Positions 1 to 6,939 of a DNA stretch of 16,180 bases are shown here, in pieces. Origin of the DNA: Suttonella ornithocola (GTDB lineage Bacteria > Pseudomonadota > Gammaproteobacteria > Cardiobacteriales > Cardiobacteriaceae); contig NZ_LWHB01000044.1 of assembly GCF_001889065.1 (NCBI RefSeq), positions 1-16,180 of the forward strand, written 5' to 3'. The position numbers were made by a program, and so were the translations under genes. The first letter of the stretch is position 1, and every line of letters begins with the position of its first letter. Below the pieces are notes generated by a model. It ran no database searches. It saw only the letters and a list, made by a program, of their open reading frames with translations, and was not told the origin of the DNA.

Positions 1-282
1 CTCTCATTGGGTGAGAGAAGTACCACTGTTACCTGAGTTACCTAAAAACAGTGTAATTGTCATGGACAATGCCGCTTTTCATAAACGCAGTGATATTCAA
101 GCAATCATTGAAGAGCATGGGCATGAGATAGTTTGGTTACCCCCTTATAGTCCAGACTTAAATCCTATTGAAAAGATGTGGGCTTGGATTAAGCAAATAC
201 GCAAAGAATGGCGGATGGATTGTATTGATACTTTATGCTTTTATCTGCTTTGGATTGGGTTGGGTTTTAGATGATTGCACTA
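1..282 (+). mobile_element. IS630-family element, copy A, 3' part
   Basis: This is the 3' end of an IS630-family insertion sequence; its 5' part lies left of the window. The boundary is placed by comparison with the inverted copy at the right end: the two agree from 70 to 286, with differences only at 131 (G versus C) and 237 (G versus T), then diverge. IS630 elements duplicate a TA target, and the shared edge reads CACTA followed by TA at 283-284. The exact edge is uncertain by 2-4 bases because both flanks continue with AC. The flank to the right belongs to the region downstream of rtcB. Confidence 0.85.
2..274 (+). CDS. IS630-family DDE transposase, C-terminal part
   Basis: This is the last ~90 residues of a DDE-type transposase of the IS630/Tc1 superfamily; the frame is open to the left edge, so the true start is outside the window. 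The visible part holds the second catalytic Asp in VMDNAAFH, followed by the family block WLPPYSPDLNPIEKMWAWIK, which supplies the final acidic catalytic residue (Glu of NPIE). The enzyme cuts and joins DNA at TA dinucleotides. The ~90 residues seen are about a quarter of a typical ~340-residue enzyme. The frame ends with TGA very close to the element's 3' end. Whether this copy is active cannot be judged because the N-terminal part is missing. Confidence 0.9.
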   Translation, partial: SHWVREVPLLPELPKNSVIVMDNAAFHKRSDIQAIIEEHGHEIVWLPPYSPDLNPIEKMWAWIKQIRKEWRMDCIDTLCFYLLWIGLGFR

Positions 283-283
283 T

Positions 284-334
284 AACAAAAGCAAAAATGG
301 TAATAAGTATTTTTTCTCTGGTTGCTGAAGTCAT
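284..334 (-). pseudogene. Possible regulator gene start cut off by IS630
   Basis: On the minus strand an ATG at 334 has a well-placed Shine-Dalgarno sequence (AGAAGGA at 341-347, 6 bases upstream). It opens a frame beginning MTSATREKIL, which resembles the first residues of many TetR-family regulators. After ~17 residues the frame runs into IS630 copy A, continues with IS-derived codons and stops about 16 residues later. I read this as a gene start truncated by the insertion. The fragment is too short for a firm family call, and the residues after TREKIL fit the usual TetR helix only loosely. It could be a chance start codon. Confidence 0.3.
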
Positions 335-462
335 CCGTTATCCTTCTATCAATCTTATTTTCAGAATCTTAGGATAATGGTTTGACGAAGTCAATGAGCA
401 AATTTAGAGAAAGAATTGGCTAAATGACCTATCAAACCAATGCAATTTCAAGCATTAAAAAC

Positions 463-1674
463 TCATCCTTTTACGCAAAGGACTTGTTTTAAAGTATGCA
501 CCACTTCGACCAAATCTTTTTGCGCGTGCATTACCGCATCAATATCTTTATATGCCATTGGGATTTCATCAATCACATCCGCATCTTTGCGACATTCCAC
601 GCCTTCTGTGGCGGCAATTTGGTCGGCAACCGTATAAGCTTTTTTCGCAGCATTTCGGCTCATTTTTCGTCCTGCGCCATGACTACAAGAGCAAAAGCTT
701 TCTTCGTTACCTAAACCGCGCACGATATAGCTTTTTGCCCCCATACTCCCCGGAATAATACCGAGTTGTCCTTTTTGTGCGCTAACTGCTCCTTTACGAG
801 TCACAAAAATATCTTTACCAAAATGTTGCTCTCGTTGCACATAATTATGATGACAATTTACGGCTTCTAAATGCGTTTCAAACGGCTTAGGAATAATATG
901 ACGTAAAGCTTCAATTGTATGTATCATCATGATTTCGCGATTGATTCGTGCATAATCTTGCGCTCATTCAACCGCTTCGCAATAATCCTCAAAATAAGTG
1001 CTGCCTTCAGCAAAATAAGCAAGATTTTGGTCAGGCAAGTGAACATTGTTTTTTATCGCTTCTTCTTTGGCGAGATTGATAAATAAATTCCCAATTGCGT
1101 TTCCCACACCGCGAGAACCCGAATGCAACATAATCCAAACGCTATTATTTTCATCTAAGCAGACTTCAATAAAATGATTGCCTGTGCCTAAAGTGCCGAG
1201 ATGAATATGGTGATTGGTTTTCTCAAGTTGTGGATATTTTGCGCAAATTGCATCAAAGCGCGTTTTTAAACTTGCCCAAGCATTATCAACAATCGTTGGT
1301 GTTTGATACCATGAGCCATAATCTCTGCCACGCGTAGTACGTCCATGCGGTACATTGCGTTCAATCGCGCCGCGTAAAGGTGCAAGATTATCGGGTAAAT
1401 CGGCGGCGTTAAGTGTGGTTTTACACGCAATCATTCCGCAGCCAATATCTACGCCAACCGCAGCGGGAATGATGGCTTGATAAGTCGGAACAACAGAACC
1501 AACTGTTGCGCCAATCCCATAATGCACGTCTGGCATTGCGGCAATATGATGAAAAATAATGGGTAATTGCGCTAAGTTTAGTAATTGTTGTTTGGCGGCG
1601 TCTTCAACGGGTACGCCCTCAACCCACATTTTGATAGGAACCGTATTTTCTTGTTGAATTTCTTGATAGTTCAT
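463..1674 (-). pseudogene. rtcB: RtcB RNA ligase with in-frame TGA
   Basis: RtcB is the GTP- and Mn2+-dependent ligase that joins 2',3'-cyclic-phosphate (or 3'-phosphate) ends to 5'-OH ends, for example in cleaved tRNA. The sequence matches E. coli RtcB end to end: MNYQEIQQEN start, metal-site blocks VGVDIGCGM, GTGNHFIE and MLHSGSRG, the guanylylation-His motif CSCSHGAGR, and the end CVKG. A TGA at 964-966 interrupts the same reading frame after about 236 codons, at the place where E. coli has Trp (AVAWAQ against AVE-stop-AQ). The 11 codons after the stop remain RtcB-like (AQDYARINREI), so this is one substitution (TGG to TGA), not a frameshift. The 5' part lacks the guanylylated His, so the truncated product should be inactive unless there is read-through. 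The gene's natural stop is also TGA, which argues against recoding. An AAGG precedes the ATG. A sequencing error is possible. Confidence 0.92.
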
Positions 1675-1720
1675 TGGATGACCTTGTTTAAATAATTGTT
1701 ATCGTTAATAGACGTAAAAA

Positions 1721-1949
1721 TGGTGGACGTGACGGGAGTCGAACCCGCAACAACAAAATAACTTGTGCATTACTACAAGCCAATAACGCCATTGGAAACG
1801 CGCGCCAGTGGTAGACCCTTACGCAGAGCCAGCACCTGCATCCTCAACCGTGTTGACGCTATTACTCACCTATCTTGCCCGATGTTACTCGGACTGCCGT
1901 ACCGACAAACGTTTTTGGCAGTGGCGCTCCCTTCAGTGCCAGCACGCCC
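1721..1949 (-). ncRNA. Candidate structured RNA with tRNA-like ends
   Basis: Read on the minus strand, this stretch ends like a tRNA. A T arm (GCGGG, loop TTCGACT, CCCGT) is followed by acceptor strand CACGTCC, discriminator A, an encoded CCA at 1721-1723 and a T5 run at 1716-1720. The partner acceptor strand GGGCGTG lies at 1943-1949 and pairs over 7 positions with one G-U. Just inside it is a D-arm-like hairpin (TGGC...GCCA) with GGG in the loop. Instead of an anticodon arm there are ~150 bases with several short hairpins: ACTGCC/GGCAGT, CCGA/TCGG, TCAAC/GTTGA, CCAAT/ATTGG and CTTGT/ACAAG. The length (~229 nt) and 5' end do not fit tmRNA, and the anticodon arm is not tRNA-like. It lies between the DIP1984-type gene and rtcB. 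Y RNAs with tRNA-like modules are known beside rtc genes in other bacteria, but I do not see a Ro-binding stem. Alternatively it is a tRNA 3'-end remnant. Confidence 0.5.
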
Positions 1950-2136
1950 ATAATTCCCACCAACCCACCCGCAGAGAAAAGTAATCAACACAGGGTAATA
2001 CGCCATACAATGTTTCTTGTTTGTTGTTCACCATACAGAGCGACACCGTAAATTTAGCACTGCTCGCCGTGTATTTTTTGCTTGACCATATAACAAGAGA
2101 AAGTGTGTTCGCCTTACTTTTCCTGCACAAAAATTG
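1950..2136 (-). other. Intergenic leader, no gene recognised
   Basis: This is the part of the 1675-2136 gap that the candidate RNA does not cover. It lies between the DIP1984-type stop codon and the tRNA-like RNA. A minus-strand frame runs through part of it (1933-2130), but it has no recognisable protein features and overlaps the RNA, so I do not call it. A few weak inverted repeats are visible (for example GAGC/GCTC around 2040-2075). It may be transcribed spacer that is processed away from the RNA. Nothing firm can be assigned. Confidence 0.4.
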
Positions 2137-2595
2137 TTATTCGATTAGCTCATGTTGCCAATTCGCCGCTTGAATTTGTAAATCCAATAGGCGACAGGTT
2201 TTTGCCACTTCATCTGCCTGTTGACGAATCGCTTTCACGGAAACAGCGGCTAACATTTTAATTTCACTTCGGCTGTAACGCGTTTGCTCAGGCATGGCAG
2301 CGTTTGCCAGTTGAATAAGCATATTGTGTTTTGCTTGTAAGCGTTCTCGTTTGGCTAATGCATCAATCATCGGTAAACCATTTTCTAACTGAAGATGATG
2401 ATTACTGCGATTGATGCGAATAACCAATGTTTCTAAGGCAGCAGATGTTCGCTCATATTCTTCAAGTAGCGCGTGCGGCTCTTCCGCAGGCGTTTCACCT
2501 TCTTGATATTGCGCATTGCGCGTTAATCTATCTTGCAGTTGGAACAGGCGACGTTGTAAATCTGCTCTTTCACTTAATGCTTCAGCCAGTTTCAT
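2137..2595 (-). CDS. DIP1984-family coiled-coil protein
   Basis: This 152-residue soluble, charged protein has the layout I associate with the DIP1984 family of unknown function. It has an N-terminal helix (KLAEALSERADLQRRLFQLQ), an acidic linker with EGETPAEEP, a second helix ending in INRSN, and a C-terminal block with RYSRSEIKML and a final NWQHEL. The two long heptad-like helices suggest a coiled coil; no catalytic motif or signal peptide is seen. AAGGA lies 8 bases before the ATG. It is the first gene after the -24/-12 promoter and precedes the tRNA-like RNA and rtcB on the same strand, so it is probably the lead cistron of the RtcR-controlled operon. A role in RNA repair is inferred only from this position. 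The family call is from memory of the sequence pattern and is moderately secure. Confidence 0.75.
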   Translation of the reverse strand: MKLAEALSERADLQRRLFQLQDRLTRNAQYQEGETPAEEPHALLEEYERTSAALETLVIRINRSNHHLQLENGLPMIDALAKRERLQAKHNMLIQLANAAMPEQTRYSRSEIKMLAAVSVKAIRQQADEVAKTCRLLDLQIQAANWQHELIE

Positions 2596-2628
2596 AGATT
2601 TTTCCTTTTTTATACTCGCTTTATATAC

Positions 2629-2644
2629 TGCCGATAGTGTGCCA
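2629..2644 (-). promoter_or_regulatory. Putative sigma-54 (-24/-12) promoter
   Basis: The minus strand reads TGGCAC, five bases, then CGGCA. The -24 element is perfect, the invariant GG and GC are spaced exactly as sigma-54 requires, and only the two T's of the usual TTGCA are replaced. The site is ~33 bases upstream of the DIP1984-type ATG, leaving a short leader with its ribosome binding site. The sigma-54 activator gene rtcR is encoded divergently next door, as in known rtc loci where RtcR drives rtcB. The ~150 bases between this site and 2796 would hold the RtcR upstream sites and the promoter of the other arm; I could not define either. Confidence 0.7.
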
Positions 2645-2795
2645 AATAAGATTTTATTGACATCTTGATTATAATATTTTGATGAATAATGGTTTTATAA
2701 AAAGTGCTTGTCGTAACCAAATGCTTTTCTCAAAGTTAAAACTAGAATAATATCTATCATTATAGAAAAATATCGCTTTTTAATCGGAGAGAAAA

Positions 2796-3569
2796 ATGGA
2801 ACAGCAAAATTTTGAAGCACAGTTTCAACCACAATCAGAAATCATCACCGCTTTGATGCTAGGTGACTGTGGTGCGGCAAGAACATCATTAGAAAAACTA
2901 TGGACGGCGCATTGCACTGTATTGGCTTATATTGATGAGCAGTCGCAACGTTTTGTTGAAGGGGAGTTTGATTTGCGATGGTTAACTGAAGACAGTAGGG
3001 AAGACTGGTTTGCCGCAGGCAAAATTTACCGCCTGAAAGTCCGCCATCATCAAAATGATAAAGTGCTGATGCTAGAAGAAATTATCGAAAGCAATGTATT
3101 AAATGCAGATTTGGAAGCCTATTGGCAACAATATCAAATGCCTGTTTATTTTCACTCAAAAACACTGGGGCAGTTTGAATGGGATAAGCATTATAAAGGT
3201 GCATCGGGGGAGGTAGATTGGTTGGGTAATGAAATTTGTCTTTATATTGATGAAGTTGACGACACCATGAGCGAGGCAGAGATTTTTTCTTTCGCGGAAG
3301 AAGTTGTCGCCAATGCAGCGGAATGGGATGAAAAAGCGCGTACTTATCTTGCGGAAAAATTGTTGGAATCTGCTAATGATTGGGCAGAGGAGGGCGCACC
3401 AGAGTTAACCGCTGAACAGCTTTCTAAGCGTGTTTCATTATCAGAATTGAGTATTGGAGGCACAGAAATGACCTTTTTCTACGATGACGATGATATTTTT
3501 TATGGTCATAGCATCTTAGTTGAGGTGGACGAAAACGGAACGCTATATGACGCTTATATTGCAGGTTAA
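2796..3569 (+). CDS. DUF2262-type protein upstream of rtcR
   Basis: This is a 257-residue soluble acidic protein of unknown function. The C-terminal half (about 125-257) resembles DUF2262: a WLGNEICLYIDEVDD strand region, a helical middle, then ELSIGGTEMTFFYDDDDIFYGHSILV and a terminal DAYIAG. The N-terminal ~110 residues carry a region around FVEGEFDLRWL and AGKIYRLKVRHH that may be a second small alpha/beta domain. No signal peptide, membrane segment or nuclease motif is visible. A GGAGAG sits 5 bases before the ATG. Its stop is only 5 bases from the rtcR start, so the two are almost certainly co-transcribed and probably translationally coupled. A link to RNA-damage sensing or RtcR control is inferred from that arrangement alone. 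Confidence 0.75.
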   Translation: MEQQNFEAQFQPQSEIITALMLGDCGAARTSLEKLWTAHCTVLAYIDEQSQRFVEGEFDLRWLTEDSREDWFAAGKIYRLKVRHHQNDKVLMLEEIIESNVLNADLEAYWQQYQMPVYFHSKTLGQFEWDKHYKGASGEVDWLGNEICLYIDEVDDTMSEAEIFSFAEEVVANAAEWDEKARTYLAEKLLESANDWAEEGAPELTAEQLSKRVSLSELSIGGTEMTFFYDDDDIFYGHSILVEVDENGTLYDAYIAG

Positions 3570-3574
3570 AAGCA

Positions 3575-5419
3575 ATGAACGCGCAAATATGGTTAGCCGA
3601 ACTGATGGCGGGTATACATCCGCCGCAGGTCTTGTCTTATCGTGATGCAGCACAACGCGCGCTAATTGAAGCTGCTCAACCGCTCATTGAAGCGGGTGTT
3701 TTAGGAATTTTGCAAAAACAGCAACACGCAATTATCTATCGCATAGAAGACAGAAAGGCAGCGCAGACCTTATTTGCGCAAGAGATTGCGCCAAGAGATA
3801 TTCCAGTTGCAAAAACAGATGCAGAAGTTCACGATATTGTTTTAATTGGCACTATTGGCAGTAAATTAGATGCGGGACAGGGGCGGAAACGGTGGCAAAA
3901 ATGGCGACCGTCTATCGCTATTCATCAACAAACCGCCTTTCAATTAAAGCGTTGCGAACTGTTTTATCAACAAAGTTATCAAACTATTGCTGAACAGGTC
4001 GTTACTGATATTGCACATCTTTCTCCACAAACAAGCGTCCAACTGCATGATATGGCATTTGAAGATGCTTGGGATTTCGCGGAAGTTTACGGCAAACTTT
4101 TTGATTGGGCAAAAAATTATCCTTTTGATACAGAAAAAGAAACTTATTGGGTAAATATCACGACGGGAACGCACGTTGTACAAATTTGTCTGTTTCTGCT
4201 AGTCGCTACTCATATTATTCCCGCACAGCTGCTACAACTTTCCCCACCAAAGCGGCAGAAACATAGTCTGTTACAAGGAGATGTTGGGCATCATGAACTC
4301 ATTGACCTTAATCTTGCGCGTTATGATGCGTTAGCAGAACGCCTAGCGCATGTACAGGCCGATGCGGTTGCGTATTTAAAAAGCGGTATTGCGACTCGTA
4401 ATCCTATCTTTAATCGCATGATTGCGGAAATTGAGCAAGTTGCCTTGCGTTCCCCTGCGCCAATATTGCTGACTGGCGCGACTGGTACTGGAAAATCCAT
4501 GTTGGCAAAGCGGATTTACGAACTGAAAAAAGCGCGTCATTTGGTGAAAGGGCGGTTAGTTGATGTGAATTGTGCCACCTTGCGTGGCGATAATGCGGCA
4601 GCGGCTTTGTTTGGACATACTAAAGGCGCATTTACTGGCGCAGCCACCGCGCGGGACGGTTACCTAAAAAGCGCGGACGGCGGCGTACTTTTTCTTGATG
4701 AAATCGGTGAACTTGGTTTAGACGAACAAGCCATGTTGCTCAAAGCCCTAGAAGAAAAACGCTATTATCCCTTAGGCAGTGACAGAGAAGTTGAAAGCGA
4801 TTTTCAGCTGATTGCTGGTACGAATATGGATTTACAACAAGCTGTTGCTGCTGGAACTTTTCGGGAAGATTTATATGCGCGAATCAATATTTGGCAGTAT
4901 CGCTTGCCAACATTGGCAGAGCGGCGGGAAGATATTGAACCGAATATTGACCATCAATTAGCGCTGATTGCTGCTGAGTTTGGTCGTCGTATTCGTTTTA
5001 AAGAAAAAGCGCGCGCCATTTATTTGCAATTTGCAGAATCTAGTGAAGCACAGTGGAAAGGCAACTTCCGAGATTTAGCCGCTAGCATGATGCGACTAGC
5101 AACCTTGGCAGAGAACGGCATGATTGATGAGGTGCAAGTTCATACGGAAATTGCGCGGTTAAAAAACCTGTGGCAACCCGTTTATGAGGAAAAATCAGAA
5201 GATAATCTGCTCGCAAAATACGTTAATCCTGAAAATTTAGACTACATTGAGCAAGTACAGCTAAATGCGGTATTAAAAGTCTGCCAAGAAAGCCTAACCC
5301 TTGCTGAAGCGGGACGACGATTGTTTAATGTGTCCCGACAACAAAAAACACATCAAAATGATAGTGATAGATTGCGGAAATATTTAGCGAAATATCATCT
5401 TTCATGGAAAGAGATTTAA
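3575..5419 (+). CDS. rtcR: RtcR, CARF-domain sigma-54 activator, extended
   Basis: RtcR is the sigma-54 enhancer-binding protein that activates the rtc RNA-repair operon when its CARF domain senses damaged RNA. This copy has 614 residues against ~530 in E. coli. Residues ~85-260 are the CARF domain (IVLIGTIGSKLD, RWQKWRPS, NITTGTHVVQI). Residues ~275-510 are the AAA+ domain, with Walker A GATGTGKS (301-308), sigma-54 contact GAFTGA (351-356) and Walker B VLFLDE (371-376). The C-terminal helix-turn-helix is near 555-610 (LAEAGRRLFNVSR, DSDRLRKYLAKY). Residues 1-84 are extra relative to E. coli RtcR. No start codon near the CARF boundary would remove them, and their helix-helix-strand look suggests a small winged-helix-like domain. 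Shine-Dalgarno is weak (GCAGG overlapping the upstream stop), consistent with coupling to the DUF2262 gene. All ATPase motifs are intact. Confidence 0.95.
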   Translation: MNAQIWLAELMAGIHPPQVLSYRDAAQRALIEAAQPLIEAGVLGILQKQQHAIIYRIEDRKAAQTLFAQEIAPRDIPVAKTDAEVHDIVLIGTIGSKLDAGQGRKRWQKWRPSIAIHQQTAFQLKRCELFYQQSYQTIAEQVVTDIAHLSPQTSVQLHDMAFEDAWDFAEVYGKLFDWAKNYPFDTEKETYWVNITTGTHVVQICLFLLVATHIIPAQLLQLSPPKRQKHSLLQGDVGHHELIDLNLARYDALAERLAHVQADAVAYLKSGIATRNPIFNRMIAEIEQVALRSPAPILLTGATGTGKSMLAKRIYELKKARHLVKGRLVDVNCATLRGDNAAAALFGHTKGAFTGAATARDGYLKSADGGVLFLDEIGELGLDEQAMLLKALEEKRYYPLGSDREVESDFQLIAGTNMDLQQAVAAGTFREDLYARINIWQYRLPTLAERREDIEPNIDHQLALIAAEFGRRIRFKEKARAIYLQFAESSEAQWKGNFRDLAASMMRLATLAENGMIDEVQVHTEIARLKNLWQPVYEEKSEDNLLAKYVNPENLDYIEQVQLNAVLKVCQESLTLAEAGRRLFNVSRQQKTHQNDSDRLRKYLAKYHLSWKEI

Positions 5420-5462
5420 GGATACTATTAACGAACCATCATAGAGGATAAAGGGGAAAGGT

Positions 5463-6851
5463 ATGGAAGGAAAACGCTATATCCTATGCAATACATTGAA
5501 AAATCTTTCTCTGATTATTTACTCATTAGCATTGCTGACACCGGTATATCCGCCTGATAGCAGCGGTATCATGCCGGGTATCGTCATTCTGATTTTAGGG
5601 GTGCAGTGGGGATGGATGATTGGTGTTTTTGCGCCATACGCCAATCTGATTTACTTTTGGATCATGATAAAGGATAAGCGTGCGCCAGTTGCCGTCATAT
5701 TGATGCTGCTGCTTGCCTCACAAGCCTTGCTTTCGGATAAACTGGATGGTTCGGACATTGATGCTTTGGGTATTGGCTTTTACTATTGGTTTGTTGCCTT
5801 AATCATTATGGCTGTTGCCGGTCTAACGCCACCTGAAAAAGTTATCACGTTAAAACAGCATCGGCAGTTGAAACTGTTGGCTGTCGTCCTTAGTATCACT
5901 CCCCTTATTATTAACGAAATTCACTATCAGCAAGCCAATGCGAAAGAACGCGATAAATACGGACGTTTCGGTATGTTTTATATGCGCTTACCACTTTCAG
6001 GTGTGAAAACCATTGTGGACTTTGAGCGTTTAGAGCCGCTGCCGCAAAACGCCTTAATTGAAGTTTTCAATACTTCAGAGCATCCATGGGCGGTTTCTTT
6101 ACCAGATGAAGTCGTAGAAAACGGTAAGTTACAGCGGGGGTGGGGGTATTCTCGCGATATGTTAATCAAATCACCGCTGCCCATATTACGAGAGATCACT
6201 CACCGTTATGAACAGTATGATATTGGTAAAAATAAAGTGGAAACAAGGCTGATTCGTCTGAGAGACGGCAAAGAGATTTTTCGACAACAGTGGCGTTTTT
6301 ATCAGGATAGGGAGTATTCGTTTTGGTACATAAGACCGAGAATTAATGATGACCTGCTAATTCAGCATATCCAATCTCCATCTTTGCCCGTATTCAATTG
6401 GCGTAAGATTTTCGCGACATCACCAACATTGACAGCGTGCAGCGAGAGATTTCAATTCGATGCTAAAAATCATTCTCCCACTATTTTCTGGCATGATTAT
6501 CAAATTCACTTTGCAGACGACTTACGAGAAAATGCGTTTGTTCGTTTGTATTGTCAGGGGGAAACCGTGCTGATGCTGAAAAAAGACAGCTATTATTCGT
6601 CTTTATCTGCTTATCTTTTCGATTATTCTGATATGGTGCCTATCTCACGGTATTGGGAAGATCATAATAAAGCACATAATTCTTGCCATCAGATAGATTT
6701 ATTAGAGGATAAATTAACGTTAAGTTTATCAGCAGATGAACCTGAACCAGTTTTAGTTGCACAGAATGACAGTAAAAAAGAAATTTTAAGAAAAAACATA
6801 CCTAAATATATGGTGTTATCCACTCCAGATGGTCAGTGTCAATTTAAATAG
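5463..6851 (+). CDS. Polytopic membrane protein, unknown
   Basis: I do not recognise this 462-residue protein. The first ~150 residues hold about six hydrophobic segments (near 12-28, 36-54, 56-70, 75-92, 103-122 and 136-150). The remaining ~310 residues are a mixed, mostly polar domain rich in aromatics and in strand-like stretches, with four Cys. Whether this large domain is cytoplasmic or periplasmic cannot be told from the sequence. An AAGGGGAAAGG stretch directly precedes the ATG. It starts 43 bases after rtcR on the same strand with no visible terminator between, so it may be a third cistron of that arm, or simply an adjacent gene. The terminator at 6895-6920 closes the transcript. No enzymatic motif is evident. 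Confidence 0.7.
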   Translation: MEGKRYILCNTLKNLSLIIYSLALLTPVYPPDSSGIMPGIVILILGVQWGWMIGVFAPYANLIYFWIMIKDKRAPVAVILMLLLASQALLSDKLDGSDIDALGIGFYYWFVALIIMAVAGLTPPEKVITLKQHRQLKLLAVVLSITPLIINEIHYQQANAKERDKYGRFGMFYMRLPLSGVKTIVDFERLEPLPQNALIEVFNTSEHPWAVSLPDEVVENGKLQRGWGYSRDMLIKSPLPILREITHRYEQYDIGKNKVETRLIRLRDGKEIFRQQWRFYQDREYSFWYIRPRINDDLLIQHIQSPSLPVFNWRKIFATSPTLTACSERFQFDAKNHSPTIFWHDYQIHFADDLRENAFVRLYCQGETVLMLKKDSYYSSLSAYLFDYSDMVPISRYWEDHNKAHNSCHQIDLLEDKLTLSLSADEPEPVLVAQNDSKKEILRKNIPKYMVLSTPDGQCQFK

Positions 6852-6894
6852 TAGGGTTTATAAACCTAATGCAACATTTAGCTAAACATTTATC

Positions 6895-6920
6895 AAATAG
6901 CGCGGTTTCCCGCGCTATTT
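6895..6920. terminator. Bidirectional hairpin terminator
   Basis: A perfect 11-bp stem (AAATAGCGCGG, loop TTTC, and its complement) lies between the convergent ends of the membrane-protein gene (6851) and putA (6940). The 3' arm ends in TTT followed by an A/T-rich tail. It can serve both strands. Confidence 0.85.
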
Positions 6921-6939
6921 AAATTTAAATGTTTGAAAA

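Noticed and set aside
1..17. Perfect hairpin CTCTCA-TTGGG-TGAGAG at the left edge
   Set aside because: It lies within the transposase coding sequence, away from the element's end, so it is probably incidental.
964..966. Selenocysteine or a reassigned UGA codon in rtcB
   Set aside because: The E. coli residue is Trp, no suitable hairpin was seen directly downstream, and UGA serves as the true stop in rtcB and rbsD.
1721..1760. Attachment site of an integrative element (tRNA 3'-end copy)
   Set aside because: No integrase is in the window, and a matching acceptor strand lies at 1943-1949, which favours a self-contained RNA. It is not excluded, and is kept as the alternative in the RNA entry.
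1721..2100. tmRNA (ssrA)
   Set aside because: The 3' end is tRNA-like, but the 5' end lacks the conserved tmRNA start, the paired length is only ~229 bases, and no tag reading frame with a resume codon is evident.
1933..2130. 65-codon minus-strand frame as a small gene
   Set aside because: It overlaps the 5' end of the candidate RNA, has no recognisable protein features and no clear ribosome binding site.
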